A DNA stretch of 23,461 nt from Bacillota bacterium (GCA_023436395.1 JAEZJJ010000082.1:1-23461), one strand, 5' to 3'. Positions 1-7,959 are shown, counted from the stretch's first letter. Program-made: numbers and translations. Notes: a model not told the origin generated them from the sequence alone.

Positions 1-491
1 GTGTGGTTGGCTAGGTATTCTACCTGAACATCTTGGCCTACTTCTAAGCCATCTGATTGTAAGAGCTGAGTGAGTACATATTCTGGTGTACCACCTTTTC
101 CACTTGCTACAATGGTTTTTCCTTTTAAATCTTCTAAACCATTTACACTACTTCCATTTTCTAATAGATATAGTACCCCTTGGGTATTAATGCCTACCAT
201 GCTAATAGCCTTCTGGGTTTTATTATAAAGAACTGCGCCCATGTTGGAAGGGACACATGCCAAATCTACTTCTCCACTGACTACTTTTCCCACAATTTCA
301 TTTGGGCTTTGATAAAGTGTAATTTCATATTTGTCTTGATCTTCTAGAAGCTTTACCATTCCCATGCCAGTAGGTCCATTTAAAGCAGCCACCTTTAATA
401 CTTTTGTTGTTTCTTTGGATTGCTGCTGACATCCTACACCTAGGGTTAGAGCCATAACTCCAGCTAATAAACCCACTATTATTTTTTTCAT
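1..491 (-). CDS. ABC transporter substrate-binding lipoprotein, 3' end beyond window (partial)
   Basis: Start of a minus-strand gene that runs off the left edge; about 163 residues are visible. The N-terminus is a lipoprotein signal: two lysines, a hydrophobic core and GVGC with the lipidated Cys at residue 21, then a Gln/Ser/Thr linker. The mature part opens with beta-strand KVLKVAALNG followed by PTGMGMVKL, and contains SGEVDLACVPSN and LEDLKGKTIVASGKGGTPEYV. These fit a type-2 periplasmic-binding fold of the NMT1/nitrate-sulfonate (TauA/SsuA) group, so it probably captures a small ligand for an ABC importer; the ligand cannot be read from sequence. Two ATGs lie 6 bases apart. I chose the inner one (491) because AGGAG is 8 bases upstream of it but only 2 bases from the outer one (497). 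The permease and ATPase genes would lie to the left, outside the window. Confidence 0.8.
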   Translation of the reverse strand, partial: MKKIIVGLLAGVMALTLGVGCQQQSKETTKVLKVAALNGPTGMGMVKLLEDQDKYEITLYQSPNEIVGKVVSGEVDLACVPSNMGAVLYNKTQKAISMVGINTQGVLYLLENGSSVNGLEDLKGKTIVASGKGGTPEYVLTQLLQSDGLEVGQDVQVEYLANH

Positions 492-609
492 TTTCATATC
501 TCCTTTCAAAATTCCTATCCACTTTTAAAATAAATTTTCCATTTATATTTTTTAGTAATTAGCACACACTATATTATAGCCAAAATCTCATTTAAAAGGG
601 GAGAAAAAA

Positions 610-1770
610 TTGAAAAAGATAAATTTTTTCCTACTAATTGGTTTATCCATTGTACAAAGTTTTGGGGCACCCCTTATGGCGTCTCAGCCCATTTCTCAAT
701 ATGTAATCGACAATGAAATAGGAAAATCCATTGGTGAGGAAGCACCTGCATCTAATCCACTTTCTGAAGATGAACTTAAAGCTAAATTCCAAACCATTGT
801 CACTGATATTATAAGAAATCGTAATGAATGTATTCAACATCTTGATGCAGAAAAACTAAAGACTTCCTATAACCCCAAGATTAAAGTCAGTCTTTGGGCT
901 TATGAAAGTGAAGCACAAAAAATTAAGTATTTTAAAAATTGGTGTGATAAGCAGGCTGTTAAATTTGACAAAATTGAGTCTGTAGTTAAAGTCCGTAAAG
1001 TCAAAGAAAAAGAAAAGGATCTCTATGGCATTCTCTGTTTTAACTCTACAGCCTTTACTTATAGTTATCTAGATACCCCAGAGGTGCCTAATACCTTCTA
1101 CCTTGGAACTTCTCATTATATGAATCTTAAAAAGGATGGGGATGGTTATATTATCACTAAAGAATGGTATACGGATCCTTTTGCAGATTCCTTACATCTT
1201 AATACACTTAAAACCGATGAAATTCGAAATTATATTTTAAGCCATAAGGCCCCTGACTATACCCCCAATGAACGGACTCAAAAAGCCATTAACTATGCCC
1301 ATCAATATTGTGGTGTAGGCCCTAATCCTGAATATTTATTTAAGTATAATAAGGCATACAAAAACTTTAATCCTGATGGTGGAGATTGTGCTAATTTTGC
1401 CTCTCAAATTTTATATGAGGGTGGTGGCTTTAAGAAAAATTGCACTTGGAACTATTGCGCCAGAGAAGGCACTAAAGCCTGGGTGAATGCACAAGCTTTT
1501 AAAAATTATATTACAAGCAGCGGACGTGGTAGCTATATTGCTAAAGGTACTTATCAAGAAGTCTATAAAGCAGCTTACCAGCTTCGTCCAGGTGATTTTG
1601 TTGCCTATGAGAAGAAGGGGAAAATCACCCATATATCCACCATCACTGGTCTTGACTCTAAAGGTTATCCACTAGTTACCTGTCATAATACAGATAGATT
1701 GTTAGTTCCTTATGACTTAGGCTGGAGTAACAAAGGGATTCGCTTTCATCTCATTGATGTTTACTACTAA
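610..1770 (+). CDS. Secreted protein with C-terminal Amidase_6 (NlpC/P60-like) domain
   Basis: 386 residues, starting at TTG with AGGGGAG seven bases upstream. Residues 1-24 form a signal peptide (KK, hydrophobic core, cleavage near PLMA/SQ). Residues ~45-205 are an alpha/beta segment I do not recognise by name; it is common N-terminal to this domain in clostridial proteins. From about residue 213 the Amidase_6 pattern is clear: YAHQYCG, a GGDCANFASQ box with the likely nucleophile Cys260, a Trp/Ala-rich helix, LRPGDFVAYE, and HISTITG with the likely catalytic His341, then CHNTDRL near the end. This papain-like family is thought to hydrolyse amide bonds, probably in cell-wall peptides, but the true substrate is not established. 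It is transcribed alone and converges on a peptidoglycan amidase, which is consistent with a wall-directed role. Confidence 0.82.
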   Translation: MKKINFFLLIGLSIVQSFGAPLMASQPISQYVIDNEIGKSIGEEAPASNPLSEDELKAKFQTIVTDIIRNRNECIQHLDAEKLKTSYNPKIKVSLWAYESEAQKIKYFKNWCDKQAVKFDKIESVVKVRKVKEKEKDLYGILCFNSTAFTYSYLDTPEVPNTFYLGTSHYMNLKKDGDGYIITKEWYTDPFADSLHLNTLKTDEIRNYILSHKAPDYTPNERTQKAINYAHQYCGVGPNPEYLFKYNKAYKNFNPDGGDCANFASQILYEGGGFKKNCTWNYCAREGTKAWVNAQAFKNYITSSGRGSYIAKGTYQEVYKAAYQLRPGDFVAYEKKGKITHISTITGLDSKGYPLVTCHNTDRLLVPYDLGWSNKGIRFHLIDVYY

Positions 1771-1798
1771 ACTCCTTGTGAGGTATCTTTTATCTATA

Positions 1799-1902
1799 CA
1801 AAAAGACCTATCAACTTGAAGGATTAAACTGACCTCAATAAGCTAGATCTAAAAATCTAACTTATTGGGGTCATATCACTTAAAGCATTTGATAGATCTT
1901 TT
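1799..1902. terminator. Nested inverted repeat between convergent genes, likely bidirectional terminator
   Basis: Two concentric stems are visible. The outer arms are 1800-1813 and 1889-1902 (14 pairs, one G-T). The inner arms are GACCTCAATAAG (1831-1842) and CTTATTGGGGTC (1861-1872), 12 pairs with one G-T, extended by TAGAT/ATCTA (1844-1848 and 1855-1859) around a six-base loop. The 17- and 16-base spacers between outer and inner stems are almost equal. It sits exactly between two convergent genes, so a two-way terminator is the simple reading. The uridine tracts are poor, so a small mobile palindrome (MITE-like) is an alternative. Confidence 0.5.
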
Positions 1903-1980
1903 ACTATTAGTTATTTTACTATACATTCCATATGGGCCAAAAGGCGCCTTTAGACTTTCTATTATGACTACATCTTCCTA

Positions 1981-2721
1981 TTATCTGTTAGCAGCACTTG
2001 ATCCTTGTTCGTAAGCTTCAATGGCACTTACAACTGCCTTCATTAATTTTGTTTGATAAGCCTTATCCGCTAGCATACGGTCTTCATTCCAGTTACTCAT
2101 AAATCCCATTTCAAAAATAACCACTGGGACAGTTGACCAATTAAAGCCTGTCATATCACTTCTCTCAAAAATTCCATTGACTCTTACCCCATTTTCTTGC
2201 AGTGCTTTCCTAAGCAGCTGCGCATAAGCCTGACTTGCTGGATAAATACCTGCTGTATACTTCCCTGTTTTAGAAGGCACTAATAATACGGCTCCTGATT
2301 TCCCACCATTATTAATGCTATCACAGTGCAAGCGAATGGTCATATTGGCTTTTGCCCCATTAGCCACTTGGGCACGTTCTGCATTACTAATATTGACTTC
2401 ATTGGTTTCTCTTGTCATAACCACTTTATAGCCTTTTTCCTCTAACAAAGCTTTTAAGATCAGACCTGCTTCTAGATTAACGGCATATTCAGGTTTCTTA
2501 GTGGCTACTCCACTTGTTCCTGACGAGACTCTTGCCTTTCTATTACTGGAACCAGGTGCTATAGGCTCGCTTCTACCATCTCCTTTTGCTTGATGTCCTG
2601 GATCAATACAAACTACAAAAGGTTCCTTAGCAAATACCACCCGTATCTGAGTAATCAGCATGATCATTACTAATGTCAGACATAGTAACTGGGTTAATTT
2701 TTTTGAAACTGCTTTTCTCAT
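1981..2721 (-). CDS. Secreted N-acetylmuramoyl-L-alanine amidase (Amidase_3 family)
   Basis: Zinc amidase that cuts the bond between MurNAc and L-Ala of peptidoglycan. I start it at 2721 because AGGAGG lies 10 bases upstream. The frame is open to an ATG at 2754, but that site has no ribosome site and would put eleven odd residues before the signal peptide. With this start it is 246 residues: signal peptide 1-31 ending VVFA, then a single catalytic domain. Expected zinc and catalytic residues are present: IDPGHQ (His43), Glu84 in VNLEAG, RLHCDS (His132) and FEMGFMSN (Glu204). There is no SLH, SPOR or LysM anchor, so it is probably released or loosely wall-held. In spore-formers related amidases (CwlC, CwlD) act in sporulation; nothing here decides between that and vegetative autolysis. 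Confidence 0.9.
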   Translation of the reverse strand: MRKAVSKKLTQLLCLTLVMIMLITQIRVVFAKEPFVVCIDPGHQAKGDGRSEPIAPGSSNRKARVSSGTSGVATKKPEYAVNLEAGLILKALLEEKGYKVVMTRETNEVNISNAERAQVANGAKANMTIRLHCDSINNGGKSGAVLLVPSKTGKYTAGIYPASQAYAQLLRKALQENGVRVNGIFERSDMTGFNWSTVPVVIFEMGFMSNWNEDRMLADKAYQTKLMKAVVSAIEAYEQGSSAANR

Positions 2722-2883
2722 GAGACATAATCCTCCTAGATGTCTTTTTTTCATCTTAGTTATATGTCTATTTAAAGCTTTTTACTCTGTGGATTTGTAC
2801 TTTTCTCTACTGCCTTCTTCCCCCTTTACATAGTCTTACTATATTTATTAGCCTATACTTTAATCATATTGTTTCACATTGTA

Positions 2884-2912
2884 TTGTATTTGTGCATACA
2901 TATGGGTATACT
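2884..2912 (+). promoter_or_regulatory. Sigma-A-type promoter of the toxin-antitoxin operon
   Basis: TTGTAT (2884-2889), a 17-base spacer, then TATACT (2907-2912). Transcription would start around 2919, giving a leader of only ~15 bases that begins just before the AGGAG at 2921. This also argues against the longer open frame beginning upstream of the promoter. GTAT/ATAC half-sites around the -10 could be an autoregulatory operator, as is usual for RelB-type antitoxins, but the symmetry is imperfect. Confidence 0.55.
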
Positions 2913-2934
2913 AATAAAAAAGGAGATGATTTAT

Positions 2935-3219
2935 ATGGCTAAAACTGCGAATATTAATGTCCGTGTTGACCCTGTTACTAAAGCCAATGCTGAACAACTT
3001 TTTTCTACTTTTGGGATTACTGTAACAGATGCAATCAACATGTTTTTACATCAATCTTTACTAGTGGGCGGACTGCCCTTTGAACTTCGTCAACCTCGAT
3101 ATAACTTAGAAACTGAACAGGCTATAGCAGAAGCACGACATATTGCTGCTGGTCAACTAGAATCTAAAAGCTATAACTCCACTACTGAATTATTCAAGGA
3201 ACTTGATGACGAATGCTAA
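2935..3219 (+). CDS. RelB/DinJ-family antitoxin
   Basis: 94 residues from the ATG at 2935, which has AAAGGAG eight bases upstream. The frame stays open to a TTG at 2869, but that lies upstream of the likely promoter. The N-terminal half matches the ribbon-helix-helix DNA-binding fold of RelB/DinJ proteins: a basic beta-strand (TANINVRVDP), then NAEQLFSTFGITVTDAINMF, then LPFELR. The C-terminal half (NLETEQAIAEARHIAAGQL onward) is the part expected to wrap and inhibit the toxin. It overlaps the toxin gene by 7 bases, so translation is coupled. Known members repress their own promoter together with the toxin; the short leader here fits that. Confidence 0.9.
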   Translation: MAKTANINVRVDPVTKANAEQLFSTFGITVTDAINMFLHQSLLVGGLPFELRQPRYNLETEQAIAEARHIAAGQLESKSYNSTTELFKELDDEC

Positions 3220-3491
3220 CACTCAAAGTAACCTCTCAATTTAAGAAAGACTATAAACTTGCAAAAAAACGCGGCTATAATATGGATCTACTAGAATCTG
3301 TCTTGCAGATGTTATTACAAGGTGAGACCCTTCCAATAAAATATCGAGATCATGTACTTATTGGTAATTATATTGGATTTAGGGAGTGTCATATTCAACC
3401 CGATTGGCTTCTTATCTATACTATTAATAATAATGAACTCATTTTAACAGCTGCACGTACTGGCACTCACTCTGATTTATTTTCTAATTAA
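3213..3491 (+). CDS. YafQ-family type II toxin (ribosome-dependent mRNA endonuclease)
   Basis: 92 residues, the usual length for YafQ in the RelE/ParE superfamily. These toxins enter the ribosomal A site and cut mRNA. Family signatures are all present: LKVTSQFKKDYKLAKKRGYN at the N-terminus, the H-x-L-x-G-x-Y-x-x-x-R-E-C-H-I run, PDWLLIY, and the C-terminal ARTGTHSDLF. Residues matching E. coli YafQ's active-site set are His47, His60, Asp64, His86 and Phe90, so the toxin should be active. Its ATG lies inside the antitoxin's last codons with no separate strong ribosome site, consistent with coupled, lower expression. It is followed by a terminator; no partner genes are attached. Confidence 0.92.
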   Translation: MLTLKVTSQFKKDYKLAKKRGYNMDLLESVLQMLLQGETLPIKYRDHVLIGNYIGFRECHIQPDWLLIYTINNNELILTAARTGTHSDLFSN

Positions 3492-3508
3492 GTAACCGAT
3501 TCCACGCT

Positions 3509-3546
3509 AATAAAGGTCTATGAACCAATGTTCACAGACCTTTATT
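3509..3546. terminator. Bidirectional hairpin terminator
   Basis: Arms 3509-3525 and 3530-3546: a 17-base stem beginning AATAAAGGTCT with one A-C mismatch, and a 4-base CAAT loop. The A and T ends of the stem supply uridine tracts on either strand. It lies between the toxin (plus) and the DUF554 gene (minus), serving both. Confidence 0.8.
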
Positions 3547-3562
3547 TCATATAAATTCAACT

Positions 3563-4252
3563 TTAAAACAATCCTTGCCCAATATAATAAATCATAGGAA
3601 TAAATAATGCAGGTAAAAAGTTAGCTACTTTAATCTTCGTTATTTGAAGCATATTGAGTCCAAGTGCCATAATGACTACACTGCCTATGGCACCAATATT
3701 AGTGATTTGGACTTCTGTTAAGACATTGCCTAAGAAGCCTGCCCCTAAAGTAATAGCCCCTTGATAGAGGAAAACAGCTACAGCTGAAAAGGCCACCCCA
3801 ATACCCATAGAGGCTGTATAAATAATAGAAGTAATCCCATCTAACATAGATTTGACAAAGAGCATCTCATGATTGCCTTCTAACCCACTTTGAATAGAAC
3901 CCACTATTGCCATAGAACCAATACAAAAAAGTAAACTTGCTGAAACAAATCCCTCTGCTATACTTCCACCTTTACCTCCTTTTTTATAATAAGCTTCAAT
4001 CTTTTCCCCTAATTGATTTAATGCCTTATCTAAGTCTATTGTTTCTCCAATAATCACCCCAATAATTAACGAAATAATCAAAAGCAAGGTATCTGTACTC
4101 TTTAAACTTCCTGAGATGCCTATAAAAAGAACACTGAGTCCCAGCGCCTTCATAATCGCCTCATCAAAACGCTTGGAAATTCCTCCCTTTAAGAATAAAC
4201 CAACGATACTCCCTATTAATATAGCTCCTGTATTAACAATTGTTCCTAACAT
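3563..4252 (-). CDS. DUF554 family integral membrane protein
   Basis: 229 residues, typical for DUF554 (YqgA/YdfK-like) proteins. It opens with the family signature LGTIVNTGAILIGSIVGLFLKGG; later segments include a long hydrophobic helix ending in GVIIGETIDLDKAL, SLLFCIGSMAIVGSIQSGL, LDGITSIIYTASMGIGVAFSA and a C-terminal LPALFIPMIYYIGQGLF. I count six to seven membrane helices. The function is not established; some annotations suggest a transporter. A GGAAG sits about 8 bases ahead of the ATG. It is flanked by terminators on both sides and is therefore probably a single-gene transcript. Confidence 0.85.
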   Translation of the reverse strand: MLGTIVNTGAILIGSIVGLFLKGGISKRFDEAIMKALGLSVLFIGISGSLKSTDTLLLIISLIIGVIIGETIDLDKALNQLGEKIEAYYKKGGKGGSIAEGFVSASLLFCIGSMAIVGSIQSGLEGNHEMLFVKSMLDGITSIIYTASMGIGVAFSAVAVFLYQGAITLGAGFLGNVLTEVQITNIGAIGSVVIMALGLNMLQITKIKVANFLPALFIPMIYYIGQGLF

Positions 4253-4287
4253 CCTGTCTTCCTTCTTTCTCTATTTTGAGATAGCAA

Positions 4288-4311
4288 AAGAGCCTCTCTC
4301 CCAAGGCTCTT
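4288..4311 (-). terminator. Rho-independent terminator after argD
   Basis: Read on the minus strand: AAGAGCC, a 10-base loop, GGCTCTT, then TTGCT. The seven-pair GC-containing stem (4288-4294 with 4305-4311) with its short T run ends the argJBD transcript before the DUF554 gene. Confidence 0.75.
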
Positions 4312-4405
4312 CATACTTTATTAGTATTTCATTGAAATAATTCATTTTAACTATTTATTTAAATCCACTTAATTAATTAAAATAATATATCTATTTGTAT
4401 AAACA

Positions 4406-5584
4406 TTAAACTTCTGCCAAAACCTTTTTTAAGATAGTAATAGCTTCATCTACATGGGCTTTCTCAATAATCAGTGGTGGTACAAAACGAACAACTTTCT
4501 CACCTGCTCCTACCACTAACATGCCTTCTGCCATACATTTCTTTTCTACCTCTATAGCTGGGACAGTAAGCTCCATACCTAACATCATGCCCATCCCTCT
4601 AATTTCTTTAACACATGGAAATTCCTTTTGAAGTTTAACAAGTTCAGCTTTAAGGTAAGCACCCACCTCTTTGACATGCTCTAATAAATGGTTGCCTGTA
4701 AGTTCCTTTAAAACTACTTTAGCTGCAGCTGTTACTAATGGATTTCCTCCAAAAGTAGAGGCATGATCACCTGGCACTAAAACATCTGCTTTACTTGTAC
4801 ATGCCATAGCACCAATTGGAACACCCCCTCCTAAGCCTTTTGCCATGGTTACCACATCGGGCTCTATACCAAATTGCTCAAAGGCAAAGAGTGTACCTGT
4901 TCTTCCAATACCTGTTTGTACTTCATCCACAATGAGAAGGGCATCATACTTTTTGCAAAGTGCCTCCACTTCCTTTAAATAGGTAGCATCTGCTGGAATG
5001 ATACCTCCTTCTCCTTGAATCACTTCTAAAATAACGGCGCAAGTCTGATGGCTTATAACTGCCTTTAGACTCTCAATGTCATTATAGTCTGCATAACTCA
5101 CATTAGGAATAAGTGGCATAAAGCTCTTTTGATACTTTTCTTGTCCTGTTACAGCTAATGCCCCATGGGTTCTACCATGAAAAGATTGCTTCATCGCAAT
5201 AAGCTGCACCTTATCCTCGCTTTTTAGCTTACCATATTTCTTAGCTAATTTTAAAGCGCCTTCATTAGCTTCAGCTCCACTATTGCAGAAGAAAACTTTA
5301 TCAAAAATAGAATGCTCCACTAAGAGCTTCGCTGCTCCTATTAGATTTTCCGTATAATAATAATTGGAGACATGCATCATTTTTTCTACTTGCATCTTTA
5401 ATGCTTCAGTAAGTGCAGGATAGCCATAACCTAATGCATTAACAGCGATTCCTGAGTACATATCTAAATATTTCTTTCCTGTTACATCATACAAATAAAC
5501 GCCTTCCCCATGATCAAGCACTAATGGAAAACGACCATAGGTATGCATAATATATTGTTCACCTTGATTGATTAATCCTTCCAT
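4406..5584 (-). CDS. argD: Acetylornithine aminotransferase
   Basis: PLP-dependent class III aminotransferase that converts N-acetylglutamate semialdehyde and glutamate to N-acetylornithine and 2-oxoglutarate, the fourth step of arginine synthesis. It is 392 residues, the expected length. Visible signatures: NSGAEANEGALKLA (phosphate-binding loop region), SFHGRTHGAL, LIVDEVQTGIGRTG (Asp220 contacts the PLP ring nitrogen) and MAKGLGGGVPIGAM with Lys249 as the PLP lysine. Its AGGAGG overlaps the end of argB, whose stop codon is two bases from this start, so the two are translationally coupled. Placement behind argJ and argB supports ArgD over other ornithine or GABA transaminases of the same family. 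Confidence 0.95.
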   Translation of the reverse strand: MEGLINQGEQYIMHTYGRFPLVLDHGEGVYLYDVTGKKYLDMYSGIAVNALGYGYPALTEALKMQVEKMMHVSNYYYTENLIGAAKLLVEHSIFDKVFFCNSGAEANEGALKLAKKYGKLKSEDKVQLIAMKQSFHGRTHGALAVTGQEKYQKSFMPLIPNVSYADYNDIESLKAVISHQTCAVILEVIQGEGGIIPADATYLKEVEALCKKYDALLIVDEVQTGIGRTGTLFAFEQFGIEPDVVTMAKGLGGGVPIGAMACTSKADVLVPGDHASTFGGNPLVTAAAKVVLKELTGNHLLEHVKEVGAYLKAELVKLQKEFPCVKEIRGMGMMLGMELTVPAIEVEKKCMAEGMLVVGAGEKVVRFVPPLIIEKAHVDEAITILKKVLAEV

Positions 5585-5586
5585 TT

Positions 5587-6456
5587 CTAGGCCTCCTTTT
5601 TATAGATCATTGTACCAATACCATTTGGTGTATAAATTTCTAGAATAAGTGCATGCTTTTTTCTACCATCTAGAATATGCACCATAGATACACCTTCCTC
5701 AATTGCCTCCATGCAGCATTCTACCTTTGGAATCATGCCTCCTGCAATAATCCCTGATTCAATATGTTTCTTCGCTTCAATATCACTTAAGAAAGAAATT
5801 AAAGACTCTGGATCATCTTTATCTTTTAAGACACCTTCTACATCTGTTAGGAATACTAATTTTTGTGCATTAAGGGCCCCGGCAATAGCTACAGCTGCAT
5901 AATCGGCATTAATATTGTAAGTATTTCCTTCATCATCTGATCCTATAGGTGCAATGATAGGAATAAAGTCATTATCTATTAAAGATTTGATGAGCCTAGT
6001 ATTGACCTTTTCTATTTCTCCTACAAAGCCTAAGTCTACACCGTCTTTATTCAGCTTCTTAGCCCTTAGGATTTTACCATCTTTTCCTGTTAACCCTACA
6101 GGGCATCCCCCTTGACCAGAAATCATTTCAACGATTTGCTTATTCACCTTTCCTGCCAATACCATTTCTACAACTTCCATGGTTTCCTTGGTGGTGACAC
6201 GAAGACCATTAATAAATTCAGACTGAATATCTAAACGTTTAAGCATACTATTAATTTCAGGGCCTCCACCATGAACAATAACTGGCTTTAATCCTACTAA
6301 TTTAAGAAGCACTATATCCTGTACAATTGTCTTGTTAATTTCTGGGTCTAACATGGCACTACCACCGTATTTAATGACAACGGTATTGCCATTAAACTCT
6401 CTGATATAAGGTAGCGCATCTATTAAAACTTTTGCTTTTTCTAATCCATCACTCAT
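5587..6456 (-). CDS. argB: Acetylglutamate kinase
   Basis: Phosphorylates N-acetylglutamate with ATP, the second step of arginine synthesis. It is 289 residues of the amino-acid kinase fold: VVIKYGGSAM (25-35) and VHGGGPEIN (61-69) form the nucleotide/phosphate loops, ADYAAVAIAGAL and LTDVEGV follow, and SGIIAGGMIPKVECC closes the active site. It is about 30 residues longer than the E. coli enzyme because of the N-terminal helix (LEKAKVLIDALPYIREF). In the family that helix marks the hexameric, arginine-inhibited type, so I infer feedback control here. The ribosome site is AGGGGG eight bases upstream. argJ lies 72 bases ahead. Confidence 0.95.
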   Translation of the reverse strand: MSDGLEKAKVLIDALPYIREFNGNTVVIKYGGSAMLDPEINKTIVQDIVLLKLVGLKPVIVHGGGPEINSMLKRLDIQSEFINGLRVTTKETMEVVEMVLAGKVNKQIVEMISGQGGCPVGLTGKDGKILRAKKLNKDGVDLGFVGEIEKVNTRLIKSLIDNDFIPIIAPIGSDDEGNTYNINADYAAVAIAGALNAQKLVFLTDVEGVLKDKDDPESLISFLSDIEAKKHIESGIIAGGMIPKVECCMEAIEEGVSMVHILDGRKKHALILEIYTPNGIGTMIYKKEA

Positions 6457-6528
6457 TTTTAAATCCCCCTAAGGTCATCTATTTTCCTATTCTGCCACTG
6501 TCATTGCCTTTCTTTACTGTCATTTCTA

Positions 6529-7749
6529 CTAGCTTCTATAATCCCCATTGATTTTTACGTAATCATAACTTAAATCACAGCCCCATGCTGTTACACTTTC
6601 TTCCCCTTCACCCATAGCCACGAGAATTTTAATTTCATTTTCTTCTAAGACTTGTTTTGCCTTTTCTTCACTAAACTTAACAGGTAAGCCTTGCTTCAAC
6701 ATAGCTACCGTTCCTACATTACTTTCAATACTAATATCTACTTTACTAGGGTCAAAGCTAATCCCTGAGTAACCCATAGCGCAGAAGATTCTTCCCCAGT
6801 TTGCATCTGCTCCAAAGAAAGCGGTCTTTACAAGATTAGAAGTCAAAATACTTTTAGCAATGACTTTACCTTCTTCAAAGTTTTTCACACCTTTAAGGCT
6901 TACTTCTAATAATTTCGTTGCCCCTTCCCCATCTTTTACAATAGAAATAGCAATATACTTACAGACTTCATATAAGGCTGCATAGAATTGTTCAAAAGCT
7001 TCTCCTTCTGCATCAATAAGTTTATTTCCTGCTAAACCATTTGCTAAAACCAGTACACTATCATTGGTACTTGTATCTCCATCAACTGTAATCATATTAA
7101 AAGTCGTATTAATTGCCTTTTTAAGGGCTTTTTGAAGCATTTCCTTGGTAATATTGGCATCTGTTGTAATAAAGCCTAACATAGTTGCCATATTGGGGTG
7201 AATCATACCTGAGCCTTTTCCCATACCACCTATGGTAATGGTGATATCCTCTATCTTTTCTTCCACAGCAATCGTTTTCTTAATTAAATCTGTAGTTAAA
7301 ATAGCATCTGAAGCAGCTTCTCCGCCTTCATAAGTGGCACTTACTCCTTTGGCTACTGGTCCGATTCCTTTTCTTAGCACATCCATAGGTAACTCTATGC
7401 CGATTACTCCTGTAGAACATACTAAAACTTGCTTTTTATCAATTTCAAAGACATCTGCAACTAAGCTTGCCATTTCCTCTGTATCTTTTTCACCTTGAAT
7501 ACCTGTTGCAGCATTTGCATTTCCACTATTCACAACAATGGCGTGTACTTTTTGACCTTCTTCAAGAATTTGCTGATCCCAAAGTACTGGTGCTGCCTTT
7601 ACCACATTTTGTGTAAAAGCTCCTGCATAATTACAAGGTGTTTCACTATATATAACAGCTAAGTCTTTTTTCCTATTTTTAATGCCAATATGTGCTCCAT
7701 TTGCTTTAAAGCCTTTTGGTGCTGTAATGCTTCCTTGTATTAATCTCAT
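6529..7749 (-). CDS. argJ: ArgJ ornithine acetyltransferase (possibly bifunctional)
   Basis: Transfers the acetyl group from N-acetylornithine to glutamate, recycling acetate in arginine synthesis; bifunctional members also use acetyl-CoA. It is 406 residues, normal for the family. The self-cleavage site is clear: HPNMATMLGF, with Thr189 becoming the N-terminal nucleophile of the beta chain. Other conserved parts are NSGNANAATG, CSTGVIG, GGMGKGSGMI (oxyanion region) and FGADANWGRIFCAMGYS. The start has GGAGGG six bases upstream. It heads the argJ-argB-argD unit; the usual argC partner is absent. Whether it is mono- or bifunctional cannot be decided by eye. Confidence 0.95.
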   Translation of the reverse strand: MRLIQGSITAPKGFKANGAHIGIKNRKKDLAVIYSETPCNYAGAFTQNVVKAAPVLWDQQILEEGQKVHAIVVNSGNANAATGIQGEKDTEEMASLVADVFEIDKKQVLVCSTGVIGIELPMDVLRKGIGPVAKGVSATYEGGEAASDAILTTDLIKKTIAVEEKIEDITITIGGMGKGSGMIHPNMATMLGFITTDANITKEMLQKALKKAINTTFNMITVDGDTSTNDSVLVLANGLAGNKLIDAEGEAFEQFYAALYEVCKYIAISIVKDGEGATKLLEVSLKGVKNFEEGKVIAKSILTSNLVKTAFFGADANWGRIFCAMGYSGISFDPSKVDISIESNVGTVAMLKQGLPVKFSEEKAKQVLEENEIKILVAMGEGEESVTAWGCDLSYDYVKINGDYRS

Positions 7750-7809
7750 CTTAATCCCTCCATATCTATTAATAACCCGTGTATAAATCCTAGAATAGAT
7801 TTTATTATG

Positions 7810-7843
7810 TTTATAATTATAAATACTTTTAATTTTATTTCAA
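7810..7843 (-). promoter_or_regulatory. argJBD promoter with overlapping palindrome (possible ArgR operator)
   Basis: On the minus strand: TTGAAA (7843-7838), a 16-base spacer, TATAAT (7821-7816), about 65 bases before the argJ ATG. The -10 lies inside the perfect 14-bp palindrome TTTATAATTATAAA (7810-7823). ArgR/AhrC boxes are AT-rich palindromes of similar size that overlap promoters, so arginine repression is a reasonable inference. AT richness makes a chance palindrome possible. Confidence 0.45.
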
Positions 7844-7920
7844 TACCTTTTTCTATTTTTATTAATAAATTTGTATTTTTATACATTTTGAATAATATAA
7901 TATTTTATTACAAAATCATA

Positions 7921-7959
7921 AAAACTACAAAACTAAGACTCTCTCAATTTTGTAGTTTT
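7921..7959 (-). terminator. Hairpin terminator after the metallophosphoesterase gene
   Basis: Twelve-pair perfect stem AAAACTACAAAA (7921-7932) with TTTTGTAGTTTT (7948-7959) and a 15-base loop, starting six bases past the stop codon on the minus strand. AT-rich, but the trailing TTTTT supports termination. The rest of 7750-7964 is very AT-rich and holds only the argJ promoter. Confidence 0.6.

Noticed and set aside
2722..2754. Longer N-terminus of the Amidase_3 protein
   Set aside because: The ATG at 2754 has no ribosome site and would bury the signal peptide; AGGAGG supports 2721.
2869..2934. Extended antitoxin start at TTG 2869
   Set aside because: It lies upstream of the likely promoter and has no ribosome site; the extra residues do not resemble RelB/DinJ.
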